The notes below the pieces were generated by a model, which was not told where the DNA came from, did no database searches, and worked only from the letters and a program-made list of their open reading frames with translations. Positions 9,909 through 18,781 of a stretch of 64,000 bases of DNA are shown piece after piece. Origin of the DNA: Neovahlkampfia damariscottae (lineage: Eukaryota > Heterolobosea > Selenaionea > Neovahlkampfiida > Neovahlkampfiidae); the NCBI GenBank assembly GCA_016618085.1, contig JABLTG010000052.1:42356-106355 (forward strand), given 5' to 3'. The position numbers and the translations under genes were made by a program. Every line of letters starts with the position of its first letter. Within the stretch, counting starts at the first letter, position 1.

Positions 9909-11765
9909 ATGGAATTTCAAGAAATACCACCTGAGATTGTTTTAGAAATATTTTCTTTTATTGATTTAAATTTAAATTCACTGACAGTTCTAGAAAATGT
10001 TTGTACCATTTGGAGAGAAGTAACAAAAAAAAAATAAACTAAAAAAAAAGGTTTGTGAAGTATATAAAGCAGGAAAACCAAATAATTTCACAGTTACAGT
10101 CATAGGACCATCAGGAGGTGGTAAAACTAGTATGATGGCTAGATTACTTTCACAAGAAGGATATATTAAAAAATGGGTTTTGAAAAATCATTTGGAATCA
10201 AAAATGAATAAAGATATCAATAATTTAAAACAAGGAGGAAAATCAAAAACATTAGAACAATTGTTATTTTATTTAGAACATGGTAGTTTCTTTGATAAAA
10301 CATTAGATGAAATAAAAAAAAAAAAAACAGTAAAAAGAATTTTACACTTAACTTTAGTTACACGTTAGAAGAATTGGATTTGGAACTAAAAGAGATTATT
10401 CATATTCATTTATAGATACACCAGGTAGTTTAGTAAAGAATATGATTAGAGGAATGTCTTTGGGTGATTTATGTATCCTTGTTGTAAAAAATATTCATCA
10501 ATCTAATGAATTTATAGATTTCTGCTGATTCAGAAGAATTTCAACATGCTATTGAAAACAAAGAATTTTCAGATGCTCTAATAGGTATCAAATCACTTGG
10601 AAAGAAATTATTAATTGCAGTTAATAAAATGGATAAAGTTCAATATTCACAAAAGACATTTGAAATATTATCAAATAAATTAGAAACTCTAACAAAAAAA
10701 TATCAATTAAAATGGTAAAGAATCAAGAAAATATTAAAAATTAAATTAAGTGAAATTATACCAATTTCAGGATTAGAATGTGATAATTTAGTTGATTCTC
10801 ATATTTCAACTAATTTATATTGGTATAAAGGACCTAATTTATTATCAATGATTGATTCATATTCAAATTCACATAGAATTAATTCAATTGATGAATGTTT
10901 TAAATTATTACAGTCAAAAACATTACCTGAATATGAAAAAGCAAAAAAACCACTTAGATTTGTTGTCAATAAAGTTTACAAGACTTATGGGACTATTGTT
11001 TCTGGAATGATATTTTCAGGAATTATTTCAGAAGGGGATCATATTACTATTGAACCAAAAGGTGTTTCAACAACAATTTCTCAAATTTATCGAAACAATA
11101 TTAGGTAAATCAAAATTATTTTTTAATTTACGGAAATAGAGTTGAATCAGCTCAAGCAGAAGATTATGTTTCTATTTCACTTGGATATCATGAAATTGAA
11201 AGAGGTGATGTTATTGGACCTAAAATTGGATATTCACCAATTGAAGTTGAATCATTAATTGCCAATGGTATATTTTGAATTATTTCTTTTTACTCTTCAC
11301 GTAGTGTTGAATATTCGACCAAAAACTAAAATTAAAAATGGATTTGAACCTTTATTGTTTGTTCATTCAACATTTGTACCTTGTAAAGTTGAAATAACTG
11401 GAATGGTTGATAAGAAATCATTAAAAGTTAAACAAGTTGAATTGGACTCCGATACTATCATTAAATATAATGAATTAGCAGAAATGAAAATTACACCATT
11501 AAAACCTTTATCCATGGATTTATTTTCTGAATGGAAGAGTTTAGGAAGATTTATTTTGAGAGATGGATCATCAAGACATGTTGCAGTTGGAAGAGTTCAT
11601 TCAATTAAACAAAAATCAAAAAATATTCAATTTGTTCATCCATCTTATATTAAAGTTCAAAAGAAACCAAAAAAAGAGATTATAAAAGATAGATCAAAAG
11701 AAACACTGGTAGAAGATGGAATTTGGAAATCCTTTATTTTTGATGATGAAGCATGGAATCAGTAA
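9909..11765 (+). CDS. F-box domain fused to EF1A/HBS1-like translational GTPase
   Basis: Seven exons. Exon 1 encodes an F-box (EIPPEIVLEIFSFIDLNLNS ... VCTIWRE). A 31-nt intron (10020-10050) joins it in frame to VCEVYKAGKPNNFTVTVIG and the P-loop GPSGGGKTS. The GTPase domain then shows GKSKTLEQLLFYLE (as in EF1A/HBS1), IDTPGSLVKNMIRGMS (G3), NKMD (G4) and ISGLE. Two beta-barrel domains follow, including LGRFILRDGSSRHVAVGRV, which matches EF1A domain 3. The catalytic His of the DxPGH motif is Ser here (DTPGS), so GTP hydrolysis may be altered. F-box proteins recruit substrates to SCF ubiquitin ligases, so a link between translation-factor-like binding and ubiquitination is possible but inferred. 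All six introns are short and restore frame. Confidence 0.68.
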
Positions 11766-11769
11766 TAGT

Positions 11770-11963
11770 TTATTTTTTGATTAAATTCTTCCAATTTTGA
11801 TTCATTTCTTTTATTATTTTTAGCGCAAATTTTGAATCAAATATTTTTGAATCATAACCAAAACTATTTTCAAGTTTTCCGTCTGTTGTTTTGTCATAAC
11901 CAATGAAGAATTTCATCTAATTTTGATTTCTTGACGTCCTGCTTTTGCCAAGGAGGTGCTCAT
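11770..11963 (-). pseudogene. C-terminal remnant of family I inorganic pyrophosphatase
   Basis: The frame ending at 11770 reads KFFIGYDKTTDGKLENSFG, then YDSKIFDSKFALKIIKEMN, then QNWKNLIKK. It resembles the last ~45 residues of eukaryotic soluble pyrophosphatases, where DGKPEN... and FAL.II...H..WK.L occur. No catalytic core can be found upstream on this strand before the next gene, and the only nearby ATG (11963) gives a short peptide that joins poorly. It lies 4 nt from the stop of the preceding gene. Most likely a truncated duplicate; a 3' exon of an unrelated small gene is possible. Confidence 0.4.
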
Positions 11964-12188
11964 TCCTTTAAATTGTGTCACAAAGAAAAGAGTAAACAGC
12001 AGAAAGGAAGTACATAGTAAACACACTCAGATATTAAAATTTCACTCAGGAAGTTATTCATCTAATCCACAATAAGAATTGTGTTTTATGTTTTATGTAA
12101 ATTGAGTCATGGTCATCACGAACTTTAATTCCAAATGAGTCAAATTGGATTTTACATTTTCGAAAAATTTACTTGCTGCTGTAACCTG

Positions 12189-12193
12189 ATTGG
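12189..12193 (+). promoter_or_regulatory. CCAAT-type element abutting a start codon
   Basis: TGATTGG ends only 3 nt before the ATG at 12197. If the element is promoter DNA, the 5' untranslated region of this gene must be extremely short or the element must lie inside it. Confidence 0.4.
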
Positions 12194-12196
12194 ACA

Positions 12197-13168
12197 ATGA
12201 GTTCATCCGAAAGACATGAAGAAACTCGTTCTTTTGCAAAAACTTCGAAAAAACTTCTTGCTGCAGGAAGTTCAGCATCATTTGTTACTCTGCTGTTCAA
12301 CTTTTCAGATCATACCAAAGTCAGATTACAAGTACAAAACAACAACAACAAAAAACTTTACAATTCCTTTGTTGATGCTTGGATAAAAATTGGAAAACAA
12401 GAAGGAATAGGAGTATTATTTGGAAGAGGGTGAACCAAAACATATAATTAAAAACTGTAGTCTAACCGCATCATTAATTAGAGAAATGTCATATTCTTCT
12501 GTGAGAATAGGAATGTATGACACAATCAAAGCAATTTTACCAAAAACTAAATCAGGTGATTCAAGTTTAATCAACAAAATTTTGGCTGGAGCTACAACTG
12601 GTGCTATAGGTAGTTCCTTTGTCAACCCATGCGATTTGATCAAAGTCAGACAACAAGGTTAAATAAGAGACAATTAACATTTTTTTTAGCTGTTTTTCCA
12701 GGTGAAAAGATGCCTTACAAAAATTTTTTTACAGCCGTGAGAGATATTGTCAAACAAGATGGTTTTCGTGGTTTGTACCAAGGAGTTGGTCCAACAATCG
12801 TAAGGGCAGCTGTAGTTACTGCATCTCAAATGGGTGCATATGATCACTCGAAACAACATTTTCTCAACAATGGCTGGGATGATAACTTCAAATTACATCT
12901 AATGTCTGCTCTTATCGCATCTGTGAATATGGCATTTTGGAGTTCGCCTGTTGATGTCATTAAAAGTCGATACATGAATGATTTATCAGCATCCAATCGT
13001 TTATACAAATCAGGTTTTGATTGTTTCATGAAAACGATTAAAAATGAAGGAATTCTAGCACTTTACAAAGGAGTAATGCCAAATTATTTTAGATTGGCTG
13101 GACATTGCATTTTAGCACTTCCTATTTATGAACAGTTCAGAATGTTTTTAGGTTTAACGACTGTATAA
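12197..13168 (+). CDS. Mitochondrial carrier family (SLC25) protein
   Basis: Three exons (introns near 12430 and 12660) give about 300 residues, the usual carrier length, with three ~100-residue repeats. Carrier signatures: repeat 2 NPCDLIKVRQQ and repeat 3 SPVDVIKSRYMN are intact. Repeat 1 reads NFSDHTKVRLQ, so the signature proline is missing. Matching second-helix motifs (FRGLYQGVGPTIVRA, LALYKGVMPNYFRL) are present. The sequence looks closest to the uncoupling-protein/dicarboxylate/oxoglutarate branch (LLAAGSSASF, KVRLQVQ), but the transported solute cannot be read from the sequence. Acts in the mitochondrial inner membrane. Confidence 0.8.
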
Positions 13169-13173
13169 ATAAC

Positions 13174-14439
13174 TTATTTATTCTTTAATTCATCAATTTG
13201 TTTTTGCAATTCTTCAATTTTTTTTCTTGGATCTAAATATGTTTCTAAAACTTCTTTTCTTTCGTTCCATTCTTTTAACATTAAATTTTTCAATTCAACA
13301 TAACATTTGAATTGTTGTGATTTCCATTTTTCCAGAACATTCAATTTTGATTTTTGAATTTGGTCTTCAGATGCTTGATGTTGTAAAAAACAATCTTTGA
13401 TATCTTCTTCAATGTCAGTTGATTGAATTTCTCCTTTTTTAAATTTTTGAAGAAATAATGAAACTGAATCTTTTTCAAGAATTTCATTCAACCCTTTTGT
13501 AATATTGCATGCAAAAATATCAATTGAATTTGATTTCTCTTCTAAGAATGTTTTGTCTTCCCATTTTTCAATTAATATAGTCGCACATTTGTTGTAAATA
13601 TTGTCATAGTCAATTTCAAAAGGATCATCAACTTTTTGTAAAAGTATTTTATATTCTTTTTTGAAAAGGTTATTTAATATTTCATTAAGTTCTTTTTTTT
13701 TGAATTTTAAAACAATTTCATGAATCCACATTTCTCTGAGGTTTTCATCTTTATGAAAGTATTCTAATAAATTTTCATTTCTGTTTTCATTTAAAAATTT
13801 TTCAACTTCTTCTTGTTCTTTAATTTCTAAAATAAAATTAATTATAATTTCATTGTATTTTTGAGTAATATGATAATCTGATTCATCCATCCAAATTTGA
13901 TAATCTTGTTTTTTTGAATCTTTTAAAATAGAAATGAATTCATTTGCCAAGTCATCAGAAATTTCTTTTGTAAAACTTAAATCTAAATGTAATAAATTAT
14001 CAATGATTTTGAGAGCTTCTAAATCCATTTGGTTCATTGCATCTTCAGTTAGATTTTTACATTCCCATTCTAATGTGACATAATTTACTGAATTTAATAA
14101 TCTTTTGATAATTATTTTGTCCAACATTTCTTTTGATGTTTCAACTTCTTTAACGTGTTTTTTTAAATCTTCAAGGTTCAGAATTCCTCCTCTTTCACGT
14201 AAATCATCTTGATATTGTTCTACTAAATGGTAAACTGGTATAAAATTTGAAGCTTTAACAAATGCTTGTGAACCAACTAAACTTTTTAATTTTGTTTCAT
14301 TTTTTGATTCCAAAATTTGGTCAACAATTTCAGGATTTGAGAATGAAGTAATTTCAATGTAAAGTTGTTGTAGAATTTTCTTTAAAGTCACTAAATCATT
14401 TTCCGCAAATGCTGTCTTTACTAAATCAAAATTGTTCAT
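13174..14439 (-). CDS. Hypothetical charged helical protein
   Basis: An intronless gene of about 421 residues from the ATG at 14439; the reading frame extends four codons further upstream without an ATG. Rich in Lys, Glu, Asn, Leu and Ile, with no transmembrane segment and no motif I recognise. The C-terminus (DPRKKIEELQKQIDELKNK) is a short coiled coil. Repeated E/K/L patterns suggest an all-helical protein. It ends 5 nt from the convergent mitochondrial carrier. A CCAAT at 14448-14452 lies 9 nt upstream. Function unknown. Confidence 0.6.
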   Translation of the reverse strand: MNNFDLVKTAFAENDLVTLKKILQQLYIEITSFSNPEIVDQILESKNETKLKSLVGSQAFVKASNFIPVYHLVEQYQDDLRERGGILNLEDLKKHVKEVETSKEMLDKIIIKRLLNSVNYVTLEWECKNLTEDAMNQMDLEALKIIDNLLHLDLSFTKEISDDLANEFISILKDSKKQDYQIWMDESDYHITQKYNEIIINFILEIKEQEEVEKFLNENRNENLLEYFHKDENLREMWIHEIVLKFKKKELNEILNNLFKKEYKILLQKVDDPFEIDYDNIYNKCATILIEKWEDKTFLEEKSNSIDIFACNITKGLNEILEKDSVSLFLQKFKKGEIQSTDIEEDIKDCFLQHQASEDQIQKSKLNVLEKWKSQQFKCYVELKNLMLKEWNERKEVLETYLDPRKKIEELQKQIDELKNK

Positions 14440-14506
14440 CTCTTCATCCAATCAGATCAGTTTCCAAAAGTGATTTTAAACCTAAGCAAAGAATAGACAT
14501 ATTTAT

Positions 14507-15010
14507 TTAAAAACTTTGTGCAAATATTTCTTGTGGTGGTGTTTGTAAATCCTGTTGTAATTTAATTTCTTCTTTGAATACTTTAATCTTTAAATCACGC
14601 ACTTCAAAAGTTGCTCTCATTAAACCTCTTAATCTTGGATTAACTGTGTCTAAAGGTGTTAAACCCTTTTTATTTTTTGTATAAATATCTGAACCTTTTT
14701 CTATCAAGAACAAAATAATTTTTGATTCTTTTTTTGATGTACAACTGATGTGAAGTGGAGCTGAAAAATTAGAAAGAAGATTTTTTTTTTACTATCTCCA
14801 TTTTCGTCTGTGTGACATAATAGAGTTTGTACAAGTTTTCTATCTGGTTTATTTATTATTTCGTTGATTTTTTTTGTTTCTGCATTTTTTAGAGCTTCTA
14901 ACAGGTTTTTGAATATTCTTATGGTTAAATATTGTATTTTCTTACGTGTCAACGGTTTCTATTTTTTCTATTTTTTCAACTTGTTCGCTCAAAGAAACAA
15001 AATTGCTCAT
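14507..15010 (-). CDS. Small ankyrin-repeat protein
   Basis: Three exons joined by about 30-nt introns near 14930 and 14775. It starts MSNFVSLSEQVEKIEKIETV. The first helix pair is poorly conserved. After the second intron the ankyrin consensus appears as TPLHISCTSKKESKIILFLI, then EKGSDIYTKNKKGLTPLDTV. A charged tail follows (RDLKIKVFKEEIKLQQDL). Ankyrin repeats mediate protein binding; no partner can be named. A CCAAT element sits at about 15023, 13 nt upstream of the ATG. Confidence 0.65.
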
Positions 15011-15067
15011 CTGGTTGATTGACCAATTGAAAAAATGAAAGGTGCGGTTTGAAAAATACTAAAATCT

Positions 15068-16411
15068 TTATTGCAAAAAAATAATCTCCCATTTGGTTCT
15101 TGGAAGAACATATTTTACTACTTTTTCATCAGAATCAATATTATCACCTCTCAAACTATCCTCCAAACTCAAATCAATTTTCAAAATTTTATAAACTCTC
15201 AATTTTTTGGATTTATCGTAAAATTTCGATTTTGAAGCCCATGTTGGTTTATAATATTCATATTCTTTCAATATTTTTTCATGCAATTCTTTCAATGTAA
15301 ACAAATAAAGATAGATTTTTCTGAAATGATAAGTATTTTTTTCACGAACAAAAACAGCAGGTTCGTTTGGATTTTGAATTTTGAAATAAGGATCTGCAAT
15401 TTTATAGCATAATTTACAAAATGGATTTACGGTTGAATCATGTACTGTTGCTTTAAATTCATCAGAAACTCCTTTCTTTTTCCATTCCAGAAATTTTTCA
15501 TATTCAACTGTATCATTGGATAATCTGATCATTTCTGAGGCAATTCTGTTGGTATCATTTAAATCTTTGATGTATAAAAAAGATTTTTCAGATGGTGCAA
15601 ATTTGGAAATGGATTCAGTTCCAACAAAAACAGGAATTGTTCCCATCATCAAACTTTCAAAAAACTTTTCTGACACAAAATCTTGTTTCGCAAAATTTTC
15701 AAAAGCTAAATAAAACTTATAATGTTGAATTATATCTAATCTTCTCATATCTTTGGTTTTCAATGCTTTTTTGTCTTCTTTGATGTTATTTTCGCATTCT
15801 CCATAGGAATCAATGGAAACTCCAAGCTCTTTCAATTTTTTCAAAATTTCAATTCGTTTTGTCTCATCTCTGTACCAACAATTTGAAATAAATGCTGAGG
15901 CCAAAGCATTTTTTGTTTTTAATTGAGGTATTTTCATAAAATCAAAATTAGATGACAAGAAGCCCACTGTAATATTCGATGATAATTTGGTATTCATGTA
16001 GAAATCGAATCCATGATGTTCAATATTCTCCTTTGAATATAAGACTGTTTTTTGAGTTGAGCAATATTTTTTTTCTTTCTCTTCTGTTGAATCAGAAATA
16101 AAAACATCCGCTTCATAAATTGTTTCATTATTTAATTCATTTGTGACAAAACAATTGATGTCACAATTCTCTGATAATTTAGATATACCTTTTTTATAAT
16201 CATGAAATTGCAAGTTTTTTGCGTAATTTGGTGAAACAACGATTAAAATTGGGTGAAAAAATAAATCTCTTTTGTGATGGTAAAAATTACATTTTGGATG
16301 TATAAAATGTTTTTGAGTGTTGTTTTGTTCGTATTTTGGTGAATAAAAGTACAAAAGGATTGTGATAAGAAATAACAGCACAAACAACCATCGAAAAATT
16401 TTTCTGTTCAT
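15068..16411 (-). CDS. Alpha-1,3-fucosyltransferase (GT10), type II membrane
   Basis: An intronless gene of 447 residues. A short cytoplasmic N-terminus (MNRKIFRW) is followed by one signal-anchor helix (LFVLLFLITILLYFY), the Golgi type II topology. The catalytic domain carries the GT10 pattern: YGECENN, then HYKFYLAFENFAKQDFVSEK, then FFESLMMGTIPVFVG. These correspond to the GDP-fucose-binding K.....EN....DYvTEK.....l..G.vPv. motif. It transfers fucose to glycoprotein or glycolipid acceptors; the acceptor is unknown. Length is typical. A CCAAT at 16415-16419 abuts the ATG. Confidence 0.85.
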   Translation of the reverse strand: MNRKIFRWLFVLLFLITILLYFYSPKYEQNNTQKHFIHPKCNFYHHKRDLFFHPILIVVSPNYAKNLQFHDYKKGISKLSENCDINCFVTNELNNETIYEADVFISDSTEEKEKKYCSTQKTVLYSKENIEHHGFDFYMNTKLSSNITVGFLSSNFDFMKIPQLKTKNALASAFISNCWYRDETKRIEILKKLKELGVSIDSYGECENNIKEDKKALKTKDMRRLDIIQHYKFYLAFENFAKQDFVSEKFFESLMMGTIPVFVGTESISKFAPSEKSFLYIKDLNDTNRIASEMIRLSNDTVEYEKFLEWKKKGVSDEFKATVHDSTVNPFCKLCYKIADPYFKIQNPNEPAVFVREKNTYHFRKIYLYLFTLKELHEKILKEYEYYKPTWASKSKFYDKSKKLRVYKILKIDLSLEDSLRGDNIDSDEKVVKYVLPRTKWEIIFLQ

Positions 16412-16520
16412 CGTCCAATGGAAATAGTTACCAAGAATAAAATTAAATTTTTATTTTTATTTTTATTATTTTACAGAAATTAATGTAAAGGAAAATTATC
16501 CAATTAACAAACAATTTGAC

Positions 16521-17081
16521 ATGGCCAACAGTGAACTGTTAAAGGCAATTTATTCGGATGATGTTGAAGCAGTACTAAAGATTGTGGAGGAAGGAATCCA
16601 TGTTAACGTTGAATATGAGGAACTAGGCTTTCAATGGAAAGAACTTGCCTATGGCATTGAATCTGATTTTTATGAATTCATTGGAACTGACAAAAAATAT
16701 GGTGACACAATACCATTAACACCTTTACAATGTGCTTCATTTTATGGTCGTGAAGATATTGTCAAAATTTTTTTATCAGAAGGTGGTGAGAGTCAACAAA
16801 AAAATTCAATTACAAATGAAACTGCAAGAGATATTGCTGGACACTCAGAAAATCATCACATTGTAAAATTATTTAAACATTTTGATCAGGATAACTTGGT
16901 GAAAAAAAATAGAAAACTTCACGAAAAAAAGGAAAAAAAAGAAAAAAAAAAAGAAAAGAGTAAAGAGAATAAAGAAAAAAAACAAAAAGAAAAAGAAGAA
17001 AAAAAAAAGAGAATGGAAAATAAAAGAAATAAAAAGAAAAATAAAGAACAAGAAGAGGATGAAATGGAAATTGAGGACTAA
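16521..17081 (+). CDS. Ankyrin protein with Lys/Glu-rich tail
   Basis: 186 residues. The N-terminal half holds ankyrin-type helices (LLKAIYSDDVEAVLKIVEEG and TPLQCASFYGREDIVKIFLS, then HHIVKLFKHF). The C-terminal ~65 residues are almost purely Lys, Glu and Asn (KKEKKKEKSKENKEKK...), encoded by a purine-only stretch, and end in an acidic EEDEMEIED. The tail may be a nucleic-acid-binding or nuclear segment (inference). It diverges from the fucosyltransferase across about 110 nt, with a CCAAT at about 16500. Confidence 0.6.
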   Translation: MANSELLKAIYSDDVEAVLKIVEEGIHVNVEYEELGFQWKELAYGIESDFYEFIGTDKKYGDTIPLTPLQCASFYGREDIVKIFLSEGGESQQKNSITNETARDIAGHSENHHIVKLFKHFDQDNLVKKNRKLHEKKEKKEKKKEKSKENKEKKQKEKEEKKKRMENKRNKKKNKEQEEDEMEIED

Positions 17082-17330
17082 ATAAAGAAATTTACATTTT
17101 TAGAAAGGTAAAATGAATAAAAAACACTTTTTAAAGGTCTTTGAAAAGAGATTCGCTATCTTTTTGGCTTACAAAATGAAACTTTAAATGATTGATTTTG
17201 ATAATTTAAATTTAACGCCTAGATGATTACAAGAATCTTTGTGAAATTCAAATCAAAAACTAAATTTAGTTATTTAGGATGATTTAATTTATTATTTAAG
17301 TCGTTCAAATTTTTTTTTGTAATTGTCCTT

Positions 17331-18018
17331 ATGTTTCAAATTTCGTAAGACAAACAAACATGTAATTCTTTCAGAGACAAAAATAACAGTACAGTGAAAT
17401 CAAAATTTTACTTAAAAAATAAGCCAATTTCAAAGAATCATCCAAAGACTTCTTTTGAGTCTTTTGATTTAAAGACCATCATTAAAATACCAAAGTTTGA
17501 AACAAAAAATGAATGGTTAGCAGTCAATGGTATTTTTATCTTTTTTTTAATAATTCTTAGTTGTTGAATTCTATCATAACACTAATTTGATTTATGGATG
17601 CATGAATGAAAATTGCACTTGCAAAACATGTCCTCAAATGAAAGCTGGACAACAAGTTGAATATCTCTGGCATGATGGAAAAGAATATCCGAAACCAACA
17701 AGAGTCCCTGCTCCTCAATATGTTGTGATGCTCATGAACTGGATTGAAGTCTTATTGAATTCTGAAAAATTGTTTCCTGAAGATGCAAACTTTCCTGAAA
17801 AATTTCCATTGATTATCAAAAAAATTTTCAAAAGACTTTTCAGGGTTTATGCACACTTATATTATTACCATTATTCTGAGTGCATTAAACTAAAAATTGA
17901 TAAACATTTGAATACTGTATTCAAACATTTCATGTTGTTTGTGAATGAACATGAATTAATTTCATCCAAAGAGTTAAAAGTATTGAGAAATGTTATAAAT
18001 GAAATTATCCATCATTAA
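17331..18018 (+). CDS. MOB kinase activator (MOB1-like)
   Basis: Three exons. Exon 1 is tiny (ATG at 17331, MFQIS). The second intron lies at about 17529, between NEWLAVN and VVEFYHNTNLIYG. The MOB core is clear: NEWLAVN, CTCKTCPQMKAG, YLWHDGKEYPKP, APQYVVMLMNWIE, LFPED, RLFRVYAHLYYYHY and HLNTVFKHFMLF. Zinc ligands (two Cys in CTCKTC and two His in YAHLYYYHY) are present. MOB proteins bind and activate NDR/LATS kinases in Hippo/mitotic-exit signalling. The first exon assignment is less certain than the domain. The 17082-17330 spacer shows nothing recognisable. Confidence 0.8.
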
Positions 18019-18053
18019 TAAATTTTATCTCAAATTCTTCATTGACCCATTCT

Positions 18054-18058
18054 ATTGG
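18054..18058 (+). promoter_or_regulatory. CCAAT-type element before the 18081 gene
   Basis: CTATTGGCTG, 23 nt upstream of the ATG at 18081. It supports 18081 as a genuine start even though that frame meets an in-frame TAG. Confidence 0.4.
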
Positions 18059-18080
18059 CTGTTTCTTTTTTTTTCATCAC

Positions 18081-18704
18081 ATGAGCACACCAGAAAAAAC
18101 TCCGATCAAAAAAAACAATTTAGAAAAACAATCAACTGGAAATAATAAATATACCATTGAAAGATCAACACCAAGTGTTAGAATAAACCAAATATTAAAC
18201 AACTAGAAATCTGATTATGACAAAAAAGCACACATCGTGAATATCGTACTTCAAGTGATTAATATTATCTTTGGATTCGCTGTAATGAGTTTAAGTATTT
18301 TAAGATTTGCTGGAATTGCAGGTGCAGGCTATTGGAGATGGGCAAATTTTGGTAACACCATTATTACCATCTACATTACGTAAAATTAAAAAGAACTAAC
18401 ATCAAAAGATTCTTTGGATTAATGATGATAATTTTGTGTTTGGTTTTTCCAGATATGTTGTATCATTTCTTTGGATGGTATCAACAAATGTTGACAAGAG
18501 GATTATTTTATGTTTTGTAATTAAAAAAAAACAATAATTAACAAATTGAATTAAAATAGCTTAGGATGCATTATATTATCACCTGGAGCTGCAAATATAA
18601 TAATTGGAATATTTCTAATAATTTTAGGTATATTGTATATTATTTTTCATTGGATTCGAATAATTCCTTCTCCAATTCCTTTAATACCGATATATCATAA
18701 ATAA
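18081..18704 (+). CDS. Four-TM protein resembling COPI-associated family, in-frame TAG
   Basis: From the ATG at 18081 a hydrophilic Lys/Asn/Thr-rich segment runs ~40 codons to NQILNN, then a TAG (18204-18206), then the same frame continues as KSDYDKKAHIVNIVLQVINI. After the stop come four hydrophobic segments across three exons (introns near 18378 and 18520). The last pair, LTRGLFYV...LGCIILSPGAAN and IIIGIFLIILGILYIIFHW, resembles the COPI-associated protein family (PF08507; GRGLFYxxLG...G). Removing the candidate 32-nt GT...TAG intron that ends at this TAG shifts the frame and gives another stop, so it does not explain the TAG. Either the sequence has an error, the real first exon is elsewhere, or the gene is broken. 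Confidence 0.45.
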
Positions 18705-18748
18705 TTTTCATTTTCTATTTTTTTTATTTCATTTCCTGATTCATTTTC

Positions 18749-18753
18749 ATTGG
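18749..18753 (+). promoter_or_regulatory. CCAAT-type element before Misato
   Basis: CATTGGTTCAAACC, 28 nt upstream of the ATG at 18782. Confidence 0.4.
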
Positions 18754-18781
18754 TTCAAACCATCCATTTTATTTTGTCGTC

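Noticed and set aside
18172-18206. Candidate 32-nt intron GTGTTAG...AACTAG explaining the in-frame TAG
   Set aside because: Removing it shifts the reading frame and immediately gives a TGA, so it cannot rescue the gene as read.
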